A stretch of DNA of 57,380 nucleotides from Fimbriimonadales bacterium (GTDB lineage: Bacteria; Armatimonadota; Fimbriimonadia; Fimbriimonadales; GBS-DC): the NCBI GenBank assembly GCA_025061985.1, contig JANXAW010000021.1, forward strand, positions 1-57,380, read 5' to 3'. The stretch's first letter is position 1; the number at the start of each line of letters is the position of its first letter. The position numbers and the translations under genes are program-made. This document shows, one piece after another, positions 1-7,642 of the stretch. A model generated the notes under the pieces. That model did not search any database. It worked only from the letters and a program-made list of their open reading frames with translations, and was not told the DNA's origin.

Positions 1-3
1 GGC

Positions 4-693
4 GTGCACTTGTTGCGTCGTGAGACACCTGACTTGAAACTGTTGCGGTGGGCGTTGCTGACATGCAGTGGCGCAGCACTCGTTAGCGAAGGGCTTTATT
101 TGAGCGTGTGGTACGGCACTGCAGAGCCGCTTTGGCAATCGCGTGTGATTATCCACTTTATGCGAAACATCACGCTGGATCTGTGGCTACCATTTGCAGC
201 GGCGCTGCTAAGCGTAGGCTCCGCTCGGGCTTTTGTGCGCTGGCTAACGCTGGCAATGCTTTGGTGGGGGAGTGTTGTCTTTCTGTTTTGCTGGTGGGAT
301 GGGCGTCCGCCGCTCGCGCCTATCCTGATGCTGCTTACGTGGTTAGCAACGGTCGGCATGGTGACCTACAGTTTACTACGCCGTGCGCCTACGGGAGAAC
401 TGCTTCTGCTGGCTAGTGCGTTGTGGGTGGTACTGCTGGTTTACTCAGTGTTTCGGGCGGTTTACCCTTTGGTGGCTGGGGTACTTGCTCACCCGATGAG
501 TGTGCCCACCAAGCACCTCGAAAGCACACTCTACTGGCTTATCGGAACGCTGAACGACTGGCTTTACAACAGCACACCGTTTTGGTTGTTCTTCGCCCTT
601 CACTGGCAGCGTACCAGAGCAGTGTTGAACTGCAGCCTTGAGTGCGTCGCAAGGTGGTGCACCGAGCGGTTGCGCACCCTGCTGGTTACCTAA
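4..693 (+). CDS. Multi-pass membrane protein of unknown function, possibly 5'-truncated
   Basis: I do not recognise the family. The frame is open to the left edge of the window, so the GTG at 4 may not be the true start and the N-terminus may be missing. The 229 codons hold about five or six hydrophobic segments, including a Trp-rich stretch (residues about 80-98, with LWWGSVVFLFCWWDG) and a Leu-rich helix near residues 133-155. Short Arg-containing loops separate them. No catalytic motif or signal peptide is visible, and the tail after residue 205 is basic and probably cytoplasmic. It converges with the next gene after only 36 nt. Confidence 0.55.
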   Translation: MHLLRRETPDLKLLRWALLTCSGAALVSEGLYLSVWYGTAEPLWQSRVIIHFMRNITLDLWLPFAAALLSVGSARAFVRWLTLAMLWWGSVVFLFCWWDGRPPLAPILMLLTWLATVGMVTYSLLRRAPTGELLLLASALWVVLLVYSVFRAVYPLVAGVLAHPMSVPTKHLESTLYWLIGTLNDWLYNSTPFWLFFALHWQRTRAVLNCSLECVARWCTERLRTLLVT

Positions 694-729
694 GCTGTGC
701 TCGTGCAGTCTCCCACGGAGCGTATCCCG

Positions 730-2580
730 TTAGGGTACCGCTTTCACTCGTGGCACTTCCACGCCTGAAGCATGGAGCGCAGCAAGCGTGATCATCGCCT
801 CGCGTCGAACCGCTGGGTCAAAGTCCGTTTCAGCGATTTTCACAAGCAGCTGGAGCGCATCCCTGTGTTTGGGTGCCAGCGAGCCTAACGCTCGAATACA
901 TGCCTTACGCACGCGCGAGCTGAGATCGTTTAGCGCCGCCCGTTCCATAAGCGCGCGTGCTGCAGCGTCCTCCCACCATTGGGGCAGTAGTTGTACCATC
1001 TTCTCGCGCACGGCAACCGACGGCTCCAGCGGATAGAGTCGCTCCAGAATGGGTATGGCATCCTTCGGCGCATACCGTTGCAAGGCGTCTATTGCGCTGA
1101 TGCGGATCAGCTCGTCGCCGCGCCGCGCGTGCTGCTCAATCAGGCTAAGCGCCTTGGGGTCGCCCAAGTTGCCCACAGCAGTAAGCCAAAACCGCTGGTT
1201 AGGCGCGTCGGGCGCCGCCTCGAGTTGCGCACGGCTCCAATCGCTAATCTGCTGATAGAGGCTGGGGGCTTGCTCGCGGATACGCCATGCGAGGTTTGTG
1301 AGGCTCATCACCAAGATTTGCTGCAGCTCGCCTGTAGGCATTTCACGCGCGCGCTTCCATAGGGCTTCCACAGTTTCAGGGCGCGGCGCACTTAGGAAAG
1401 AGAGTTGCTGTGCCAGCCCTCGCTGGATTGACGGCTCGGTGGCTGCATCCAAAGCGTCCAGCAGTGCTTTGTGGGCTTCAGGCATACGGCTATGGCTTAG
1501 CACGCCTGCCAACAGCCAGAAGCCATCGTCGTCGCGGGGGCGCTGGCGCAACCGCTGCACCAATTCCCTCAGAAACGGTGTGCCGTACACGATTAGCCCC
1601 GCCTCGAGCCTAAGGCGCAGCGCAATCTGCTGCTCTGGGGGGATGGGGTTGGATTGGTCTACTTGCTTTAGCATCGCGTCCAGCTCCGCTAATAGTTGCG
1701 CTTGAGAGGCGCCACGCAGGTGCGCCCGTGCTCGGGCAAGCTCTTGTTCTGTTTCCGTGGGTGGGGCGTATAGGGTAAACCATGTGCCCTTCTGCTGCGC
1801 CAGTCGCGCTTGTTTTGCACGGAGGCTATCAGCGGCTATGGGCAGGCGTCGTTCCAGCCGTACGTCTATTTTGAGGTAGCTTTCGGAGGCGGGCAGCCCA
1901 CGTAACTGCACACGCTCACGCAGCGAGCCAGACACCGAGCGAATCACGCCTTGTGAGTCAATAGCGTACTGCAAATACCCGTGTATCTGATGGCTTTTGC
2001 CTAGCTGGCGTTCCTGCTCCGAGAGCAAAACCTCTACCACCGCCTTGTTGAAAATCTGCACGCCATCCTTGCGTCGGCGCACAAGGCGGTAGCGGCATAC
2101 CACGCGCCCGCTGGGATGCGCCTCTTCTACGCGCCACTCAGTCGCCTTGCTGTCGGAGCGCACGAACTGGAAGGGGTATAGGATGCTGGCAATCGCCTGC
2201 CGCTGCCACGCTTCCTGACCTGTGCTAAGGAACTCCAGCGCGCCTGTGGCATTGCGGCGGAAGTAGACAGGCGAGAGTTGACGGATTTGCTCAAGAAGTT
2301 GCTTGAGTTCGGGCGTAAGCTCCGATTTGAGGCGCCACTCGCTCCATTGCGCCTCGAACTGCGTAGGCGTAAGTTGAGTGAGGGTAAGTATGTAGGTGTA
2401 TTGCTGGCGCAAATCTAAATCGGGTGGTCTGGGGGATGGAGTAGTTTCTCCGATGGCGCCTTGCAGTGCCCCAAACCAGGCGCGCGAAGCAGATTCGCCC
2501 GACACTTTGTAGCGGAACGCTTGCTGGCTGACGCCAACCCCTGCTTGCCAAATCAGTAAAAGCGTCAGAAGGTACCGCAT
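730..2580 (-). CDS. Secreted HEAT-repeat protein with vitellogenin/MTP-like N-terminal module
   Basis: The start is set at MRYLLTLLLIWQAG, an exported-protein signal peptide; the frame stays open 14 codons upstream but those codons lie in a hairpin. The protein has 616 residues. Residues about 100-260 are beta-rich and recall the N-sheet of large lipid transfer proteins (vitellogenin, MTP, apoB): VYFRRNATGALEF, a Trp at about 125 followed by the helix ASILYPFQFV, then VEEAHPSG and CRYRL, matching the family order of an Y-x-V-E-E-D-x-x-G-x-C-like segment. Residues about 300-605 are helical HEAT-like repeats, including VGNLGDPKALSLIE and LIRISAIDAL (about 469-495), which resemble the LLTP helical domain. 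Inference: an exported lipid- or protein-binding module. It follows the secreted protein at 2636 by 55 nt. The HEAT part is near certain; the vitellogenin assignment is by eye. Confidence 0.7.
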   Translation of the reverse strand: MRYLLTLLLIWQAGVGVSQQAFRYKVSGESASRAWFGALQGAIGETTPSPRPPDLDLRQQYTYILTLTQLTPTQFEAQWSEWRLKSELTPELKQLLEQIRQLSPVYFRRNATGALEFLSTGQEAWQRQAIASILYPFQFVRSDSKATEWRVEEAHPSGRVVCRYRLVRRRKDGVQIFNKAVVEVLLSEQERQLGKSHQIHGYLQYAIDSQGVIRSVSGSLRERVQLRGLPASESYLKIDVRLERRLPIAADSLRAKQARLAQQKGTWFTLYAPPTETEQELARARAHLRGASQAQLLAELDAMLKQVDQSNPIPPEQQIALRLRLEAGLIVYGTPFLRELVQRLRQRPRDDDGFWLLAGVLSHSRMPEAHKALLDALDAATEPSIQRGLAQQLSFLSAPRPETVEALWKRAREMPTGELQQILVMSLTNLAWRIREQAPSLYQQISDWSRAQLEAAPDAPNQRFWLTAVGNLGDPKALSLIEQHARRGDELIRISAIDALQRYAPKDAIPILERLYPLEPSVAVREKMVQLLPQWWEDAAARALMERAALNDLSSRVRKACIRALGSLAPKHRDALQLLVKIAETDFDPAVRREAMITLAALHASGVEVPRVKAVP

Positions 2581-2593
2581 ATGCAGTGAAACT

Positions 2594-2620
2594 GGCTCCC
2601 CGCTGCAAGGGCGGGGAGCC
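2594..2620 (-). promoter_or_regulatory. 10-bp GC-rich hairpin in the 730/2636 intergenic gap
   Basis: A perfect inverted repeat, GGCTCCCCGC and GCGGGGAGCC, is separated by 7 nt. On the minus-strand mRNA it lies between the stop of the upstream gene (2636) and the start of the HEAT gene (2580). Its downstream arm contains GGGGAG, the only Shine-Dalgarno-like stretch before that start, about 15 nt from the ATG. There is no T-tract, so it is more likely an mRNA-processing, stability or translation-control element than a terminator. Confidence 0.6.
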
Positions 2621-2635
2621 AAGGTTGGGATTAGG

Positions 2636-3970
2636 TTAGAAGCAGCCTAGTCTTACCGTGTGCGACCACCTGCCTAGCTCGCGGTTCCAGTTGATACCGT
2701 CCCACGAGAACAGGTTAATGCTAGCTTCTCTGCACTGCCAGCGACCGAGCCAGAGGCAGCCGCGCACGTATGCGCTCACGTTGCCGCTAAGCGCTACTAG
2801 GTTTGCGCTTAGGCTCGCGTTGAAGTTGTAGTCGACGCAAAGCCGGTTATTCTGCCCGTATAGGGAGAAGTTGCCAGTCACTGTGCCAGTGATACTGCCG
2901 TTTAGGAAGGTAAGGTTCCCGCGCACGCCCGCTTCCGCACGCGCAATGCCGGCATTTACATCAAACCACGCCTCGGCAAAGCCGTTCAGGGAGCCATAGG
3001 GACGCACAACTGCTTGCTGCCCCAGCACCTGCAGATCAACGGAGGCAGCAAGGTTGAGCTGCCCTGCGACCCCAGCACGCCCGCTTAGGCAGACATTGAT
3101 GCCCAGCAAGTTCACACAACCCAGCCTAATGCTGGGGCTGCGCCAGTCAATAGAGGCGATCTGCCAATCCCAGCTGTTGGTATAGCGAAGCGGAATCGTG
3201 CCCGAGCCGCTAGGACCCCAAACTTGGTTGCCCAGCACGCGCACGCTCACATTGTAGCCGTAGTTTAGGTTCTGCATGTCGCTGGTGGATGCGAAAGCGG
3301 TTGCAGACGCCTCCACCACGTTTCGCTCCGAGCCACCTACGCGCCCTTGCAGCACAACCTGCCCATTCACTGTCACCGACGGCGGGGACGACGGATAGCA
3401 TACTTGATAGCTCCCAGAGGCATAGAGGCGCATTCCAAAGATGCGGTTGCCAAACCAGCCTGTGTCGTACGAGCGCCCATCACCCTGACACGCAGCAGGC
3501 ATAAAATCACTGCCACCAATAGCGTCTATCGGGTCACCTTCCAAAGGCATCTGCGCCTCCAGCTTGCGCAAACGCAGCTCCGAGTCCGCAATCTCACTCT
3601 CTAGTTCGGGCGAGTAGTACTCGAACACCGTATCTGTCCGTAGCGAGTAGCCATGGGCGTTCAGCCACTGCTCCATCGCATTCAGCTGACGATAGTAGTC
3701 ACCTGCTCGCACCTTGACGCCATTCACTACGATGATATCGTTTGGCTTGACAGGCTTGCCTGTAGCGGGGTCAACCATCTCAAACGGGACGAACTTGATC
3801 GGCGTGCGCGGTCGAAGCTCCCAAGTGAGACCCAAGTCCGTGACTCCCTTCTCGTGCAGCACGATTTTAGCCTCGTCAGGCACGGAGAGCTCATCCTTTT
3901 GCGCAAATGCAACAGCCGTCGGTACAGCAAGCAACGCGCTCAGACCAAGTACTATGCCTCGTCGTACCAT
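2636..3970 (-). CDS. Secreted beta-rich protein of unknown function
   Basis: The start is the ATG at 3970, preceded by AAGGAGGG 7 nt upstream. The protein has 444 residues and opens with a clear signal peptide (MVRRGIVLGLSALLAVPTAVAFA, cleavage expected after AFA). Residues about 30-150 form a mixed domain with a short charged helix (ELESEIADSELRLRKLEAQ). The C-terminal half alternates polar and hydrophobic residues with many Gly, Asn and Ser and a few Cys, as in a large beta-sheet or barrel-like exported domain, and ends near SWDGINWNRELG. I recognise no named family. It is the first gene of a cassette with the vitellogenin-like protein and has the best promoter in the window, so it is probably abundant. 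Partnership with the downstream protein is inferred from gene order only. Confidence 0.7.
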   Translation of the reverse strand: MVRRGIVLGLSALLAVPTAVAFAQKDELSVPDEAKIVLHEKGVTDLGLTWELRPRTPIKFVPFEMVDPATGKPVKPNDIIVVNGVKVRAGDYYRQLNAMEQWLNAHGYSLRTDTVFEYYSPELESEIADSELRLRKLEAQMPLEGDPIDAIGGSDFMPAACQGDGRSYDTGWFGNRIFGMRLYASGSYQVCYPSSPPSVTVNGQVVLQGRVGGSERNVVEASATAFASTSDMQNLNYGYNVSVRVLGNQVWGPSGSGTIPLRYTNSWDWQIASIDWRSPSIRLGCVNLLGINVCLSGRAGVAGQLNLAASVDLQVLGQQAVVRPYGSLNGFAEAWFDVNAGIARAEAGVRGNLTFLNGSITGTVTGNFSLYGQNNRLCVDYNFNASLSANLVALSGNVSAYVRGCLWLGRWQCREASINLFSWDGINWNRELGRWSHTVRLGCF

Positions 3971-4018
3971 GTTGCTACCCTCCTTCAGCAAATGCCTACT
4001 CGCTCGCAGGACGCGGAA

Positions 4019-4047
4019 ATTATATAGCGCTTTTGCGAGGTTGTCAA
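4019..4047 (-). promoter_or_regulatory. Perfect sigma-70 consensus promoter for the secreted cassette
   Basis: Reading on the minus strand, TTGACA (4047-4042), a 17-nt spacer and TATAAT (4024-4019) match the full bacterial housekeeping consensus. Transcription should start near 4012, giving a leader of about 40 nt before the ATG at 3970, with AAGGAGGG as ribosome site. It is the only promoter in the window with both hexamers perfect. Confidence 0.85.
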
Positions 4048-4219
4048 GGGGTTTCGAGGGAATTTTGGGGGGATTTTCTACCCACTGGGCAGTCAGCGCA
4101 CGGGTTAGCATACAGCCCATGGCTTCGGAGCGGGTCAAACGGAATGCGCTCCTTGATCCCCTGCTTAGTCGAGCCTTCGGGAAGGTGCTTACCCTATCCC
4201 GTGGGATAACCCTCGCTGG

Positions 4220-4225
4220 TATAAT
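4220..4225 (+). promoter_or_regulatory. -10 box GGTATAAT with leaderless start (ALDH)
   Basis: TATAAT preceded by GG ends 6 nt before the ATG at 4232. The expected start of transcription (6-8 nt after the -10) therefore falls on or next to the start codon. No -35 hexamer and no Shine-Dalgarno sequence are visible. Confidence 0.65.
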
Positions 4226-4231
4226 CCCGTT

Positions 4232-5704
4232 ATGCAACGGAACGGGCACGAAGGGCACAGCAAACACACAAGTCGCTGGGAGTACGCCCCTTCTCCTGAG
4301 CCGCGTGATGTTCTGAAACTGCAGCCTCGCTACGGCTTATTCATCAACGGAGAGTTTGTGGAACCGCACATCGGGCGCTACTTCACCACGCTGAACCCTG
4401 CCACCGAAGAGGTGCTTGCAGAGGTCGCCTACGCGGATGCAGAGGATGTTGACCGCGCCGTACGCGCTGCCCGCCGCGCCTATGAAACCATCTGGAGTCG
4501 CCTGCCGGGCAAGGAGCGTGCCAAGTATCTGTTTCGGATCGCGCGAATCTTGCAAGAGCGTTCCCGTGAGTTTGCTGTGCTGGAGAGTTTAGACAACGGC
4601 AAGCCCATCCGCGAGTCGCGTGATGTCGACCTGCCCTTAACCATCGCTCACTTTTTCTACTATGCTGGCTGGGCAGACAAATTGGAATACGCCTTCCCAG
4701 GGCGCACGCCGCGCCCTTTAGGAGTAGCAGGGCAAATCATCCCGTGGAACTTCCCGCTGCTGATGGCTGCATGGAAAATCGCACCTGCGTTAGCAACGGG
4801 CAACACGGTCGTGCTCAAGCCTGCCGAGACCACGCCATTGACGGCGCTACTGCTATGCGAGGTGTTTCAGCAAGCCGACCTGCCTCCTGGTGTGGTGAAC
4901 ATTATCACAGGCGACGGGCAAACGGGCGCATGGCTGGTGCAACACCCCGATGTGGATAAAATCGCTTTCACGGGCAGCACCGAAGTGGGCAAACTCATTC
5001 AAAAAGCCGTTGCGGGCACGCGCAAACGTCTCACCTTAGAGCTGGGCGGCAAAGCCGCGCACGTCATCTTCGAAGACGCCGCCATCGACCAAGCGATTGA
5101 GGGCATTGTCAACGGCATCTACTTCAATCAGGGGCACGTGTGCTGCGCGGGTAGTCGCCTATTAGTGCAAGAAAGCATCGCGGAGCTGGTGATTCGTAAG
5201 CTCAAGCGTCGCATTCAGCTCCTGCGAATCGGCGACCCGTTGGATAAAAACACTGACATCGGCGCCATCAACTCGCTACAGCAGCTGCGCAAAATTGAGC
5301 GACTGGTGGAAATCGGCATTCAGGAGGGGGCAGAAATCTACCAAAGCGACTGCGCGCTGCCTAACAGAGGCTACTGGTATCGCCCGACCATTCTCACGAA
5401 AGTCAGCATGGCGCACACCGTGGCACGCGAGGAGATTTTCGGACCCGTGCTAAGCGTGCTGACCTTCCGCACGCCCGACGAGGCAGTGCAGATTGCCAAC
5501 AACATCCGCTATGGGCTTTCGGCAGGCGTGTGGACAAACAAGGGCAGCAAGTACTTGGAGTTCGCCGCGCGGGTGAAAGCGGGCGTGGTGTGGTGCAACA
5601 CCTACAACAAGTTTGACCCCGCCAGCCCGTTTGGGGGCTACAAGGAGAGCGGTTTTGGGCGCGAGGGCGGCGTTCACGGCTTGGCACCGTACGTAGCGTT
5701 CTAA
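4232..5704 (+). CDS. NAD(P)-dependent aldehyde dehydrogenase, catalytic half of an ALDH16-like enzyme
   Basis: A full-length ALDH of 490 residues that oxidises an unknown aldehyde to the acid. Family landmarks are in order: PWNFPLLMAAWKIAPAL (cofactor binding, about 165-185), KPAETTPLTAL, FTGSTEVGK, LELGGKAAHVIFEDA with the general-base Glu, and NQGHVCCAGSRL with the catalytic Cys. The C-terminus (FGGYKESGFGREGGVHGL) ends in the GGxxGLxxY style of ALDH16 proteins. A lone non-catalytic ALDH domain of the ALDH16 C-terminal type is encoded at 8947-9822; 490 plus 291 residues is close to one-chain bacterial ALDH16. The ATG follows directly on a -10 box, so the message is probably leaderless. Catalytic assignment is firm; the substrate is unknown. 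Confidence 0.93.
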   Translation: MQRNGHEGHSKHTSRWEYAPSPEPRDVLKLQPRYGLFINGEFVEPHIGRYFTTLNPATEEVLAEVAYADAEDVDRAVRAARRAYETIWSRLPGKERAKYLFRIARILQERSREFAVLESLDNGKPIRESRDVDLPLTIAHFFYYAGWADKLEYAFPGRTPRPLGVAGQIIPWNFPLLMAAWKIAPALATGNTVVLKPAETTPLTALLLCEVFQQADLPPGVVNIITGDGQTGAWLVQHPDVDKIAFTGSTEVGKLIQKAVAGTRKRLTLELGGKAAHVIFEDAAIDQAIEGIVNGIYFNQGHVCCAGSRLLVQESIAELVIRKLKRRIQLLRIGDPLDKNTDIGAINSLQQLRKIERLVEIGIQEGAEIYQSDCALPNRGYWYRPTILTKVSMAHTVAREEIFGPVLSVLTFRTPDEAVQIANNIRYGLSAGVWTNKGSKYLEFAARVKAGVVWCNTYNKFDPASPFGGYKESGFGREGGVHGLAPYVAF

Positions 5705-5734
5705 CAACCTCTGCCTACTGCGTGGCGAGGGAGG

Positions 5735-5740
5735 TATACT
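5735..5740 (+). promoter_or_regulatory. -10 box GGTATACT (Uma2 gene)
   Basis: GGTATACT ends 12 nt before the GTG at 5753, and no Shine-Dalgarno sequence lies between. Spacing and base context match the other short-leader promoters of this window. Confidence 0.5.
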
Positions 5741-5752
5741 CCTGCTGTAGCT

Positions 5753-6349
5753 GTGCCAAAAGCGTCGCTGTCTCAAGCCAGTCCACGCCACCTCAGCTGG
5801 GAGGCGTACCTCCGCTGGGTAGATGAGCTAACGCATTACGAAATCATCGACGGAGAGGTGTGCCCCTCGCCAACATCAACGCTCCGACACCAGCGTGTGC
5901 TGCGCAGCTTGCTCATCCGCTTGCATCAGTTCGTGCAGGCACGCGGGCTGGGAGAGATTTTCACTGCGCTATTTGACTTTGTGATCCAGCGCGAGCCACT
6001 ACGCACCCGTCAACCCGACTTGTTCTTCCTTTCCAAAGCCCGCGAGAGGGAGTGGCAACCCCAACTCAACGAGCCGCGCTTGGAGGTAGCTCCTGATTTG
6101 GTGGTCGAGGTGTTGTCGCCCGCTGATACTTACCTGCGCCGGAAAAGCAAGCTTCAGGATTACCACGCCCTTGGCGTGCGCGAAGTATGGGCAGTAGATC
6201 CCGAGGCTGAAGAAATCGAGGTGCTGGTACGCGAGGAGAGTGGCTACCGCTCGCTAGGATGGTTCAGAGGCGAGCAACCCCTGCCTACGCAGGTGCTAAC
6301 AGGGTTAGCGTTGACACCCAAGGAAGTGTTCCAAGCCAGCGAAGGATAG
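5753..6349 (+). CDS. Uma2-family (DUF820) restriction endonuclease-like protein
   Basis: A PD-(D/E)XK-fold protein of 198 residues, widespread in Cyanobacteria, Chloroflexota and Armatimonadota; its biological role is not settled. Visible landmarks are YEIIDGEV near the N-terminus, TRQPDLFFL (active-site Asp), PDLVVEVLSP (active-site Glu), then a KLQDYHALGVREVWAVDP segment carrying the conserved Lys and Trp. The start is GTG; there is no Shine-Dalgarno sequence but a -10 box lies just upstream. A second, diverged copy is at 49945-50556. It stands alone between the aldehyde dehydrogenase and lspA, with a codon style like its neighbours. Confidence 0.9.
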   Translation: MPKASLSQASPRHLSWEAYLRWVDELTHYEIIDGEVCPSPTSTLRHQRVLRSLLIRLHQFVQARGLGEIFTALFDFVIQREPLRTRQPDLFFLSKAREREWQPQLNEPRLEVAPDLVVEVLSPADTYLRRKSKLQDYHALGVREVWAVDPEAEEIEVLVREESGYRSLGWFRGEQPLPTQVLTGLALTPKEVFQASEG

Positions 6350-6365
6350 TTGCTACGCTGTCAGG

Positions 6366-6371
6366 TATCCT
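6366..6371 (+). promoter_or_regulatory. Possible -10 box GGTATCCT (lspA)
   Basis: TATCCT preceded by GG ends 9 nt before the lspA ATG at 6381, where no ribosome site is seen. It fits the short-leader pattern but is a weaker match than the others. Confidence 0.35.
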
Positions 6372-6380
6372 TATGCCGAA

Positions 6381-6854
6381 ATGTTTTGGCGCGTGGCGGC
6401 GATTGTGCTTGTGATAGACCAGCTCACCAAGTTTTGGGCGACGGCGAGCCTCCCTGTAGACCGATCGGTTCCCGTAGTGCCCCCTTACTTTTACCTGACG
6501 CTAACTTACAATACGGGGATCGCATTTGGCTTGTTGGAGGGGCACGGGTGGATAACCATCCCGCTCACGCTGCTCGTGGTAGGGGGGCTGGTTTGGTATC
6601 ACTACCGCTATCAGCCGCCGCGGCGCACGCAGCTGCTGATGGGGCTTCTACTGGGAGGCGCGTTGGGGAACTTTGTTGACCGCGCGCGCCTTGGGTATGT
6701 GGTGGATATGTTTGACTTCGTCGTGTGGCCCGTGTTCAATGTGGCAGATATCGCGATTACTATATCACTGCTGGGGCTGGTGGCGGTGCAGTTCTTTGAT
6801 GTGCCTACTTCTCAGTCCCCTAACTCTGGCGCGGCTGAGGAGAAACCGCAATGA
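6381..6854 (+). CDS. lspA: Lipoprotein signal peptidase (signal peptidase II)
   Basis: Inner-membrane aspartic protease of 157 residues that cleaves the signal peptide of diacylglyceryl-modified prolipoproteins. The family pattern is complete: VIDQLTKFW near the N-terminus, NTGIAFGL, then GNFVDRARLGYVVDMFDF and FNVADIAITI with the two catalytic Asp residues. Four membrane helices are evident. The stop overlaps the lgt start by 4 nt (ATGA), so the two lipoprotein-maturation steps are translationally coupled. Several lipoprotein substrates occur in the window (12086, 22314, 26232). Confidence 0.97.
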   Translation: MFWRVAAIVLVIDQLTKFWATASLPVDRSVPVVPPYFYLTLTYNTGIAFGLLEGHGWITIPLTLLVVGGLVWYHYRYQPPRRTQLLMGLLLGGALGNFVDRARLGYVVDMFDFVVWPVFNVADIAITISLLGLVAVQFFDVPTSQSPNSGAAEEKPQ

Positions 6855-7642
6855 TGCCCGAGCTGGTGCGGATTGGACCGATTGCCGTTTACACTTACGG
6901 TTTCATGTGGATGGTGGGCATTTGGCTGGCGGTGTGGCGTGCGATGCGTGTAGCGCCGCGCTATGGGTTCCATCCCGACTACGCCATCTTGATCGCGTTT
7001 TGGAGCGTGGGGCTGGGGATTGTGGGTGGGCGAGTAGGGTTTGTGGTGATGCACTGGTCGCACTATGCTCACGACTTGTGGGGCATTTTTCGTGTGTGGG
7101 AAGGGGGGATGTCCTATTTTTGGGGCTTTGCGCTCGCGTTGGCCACAGCGATTTTCATCATTCACCAGCATCGGCTACCGCTGTGGCGCGTGGGTGATTG
7201 GGCAGCGCCCTCCTTGGCGTTAGGCTATGCGATCGCCCGACTTGGCTGCTTTGGAGCGGGCTGCTGCTATGGTAAGCCCACCGACTTGCCGTGGGGCGTG
7301 CAGTTTCCAGGGCTTGACCAGCCCGTACACCCCACGCAGCTGTATGCCACTCTTATGAACCTGCTGATTTTCGCGCTTTTGGTGCGATGGGAGAAGCGTC
7401 AGCGCTTTGAGGGTGAACTGTTCGCGGGGTTCCTAATGCTGCACGGGCTGTACCGGTTCGTGAACGAGTTCTTCCGAGCAGGGGCGACCTCACGGATCGC
7501 CTTCGATGGCATCACCTTTGGGCACTTTGCCTCCGTAGCAGTTGTTGCAGTGGGCGTAGCGCTGTACTACTTCCTGCGCGCGCGGGGCGTAGCAGCAAAG
7601 GTTGTCTCCTCTCAGCCGTCGCGTTTGCCCTCTGGCAATTGA
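6851..7642 (+). CDS. lgt: Prolipoprotein diacylglyceryl transferase
   Basis: Transfers diacylglycerol from phosphatidylglycerol to the lipobox Cys of prolipoproteins, the step before LspA. The 263 residues carry about seven membrane helices. Landmarks are GRVGFVVMHW, GGMSYFWG, the signature ARLGCFGAGCCYGKPTDLPWG, then HPTQLY and RFVNEFFRAG with the conserved Arg and Glu. It overlaps lspA by 4 nt at its start and overlaps the convergent larE by 31 nt at its end. Confidence 0.97.
   Translation: MMPELVRIGPIAVYTYGFMWMVGIWLAVWRAMRVAPRYGFHPDYAILIAFWSVGLGIVGGRVGFVVMHWSHYAHDLWGIFRVWEGGMSYFWGFALALATAIFIIHQHRLPLWRVGDWAAPSLALGYAIARLGCFGAGCCYGKPTDLPWGVQFPGLDQPVHPTQLYATLMNLLIFALLVRWEKRQRFEGELFAGFLMLHGLYRFVNEFFRAGATSRIAFDGITFGHFASVAVVAVGVALYYFLRARGVAAKVVSSQPSRLPSGN

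Noticed and set aside
3714-4316. A 200-codon plus-strand frame across the secreted-protein gene and the ALDH start
   Set aside because: It crosses two promoters and two real genes, and its protein has no family pattern; a shadow of the minus-strand gene.
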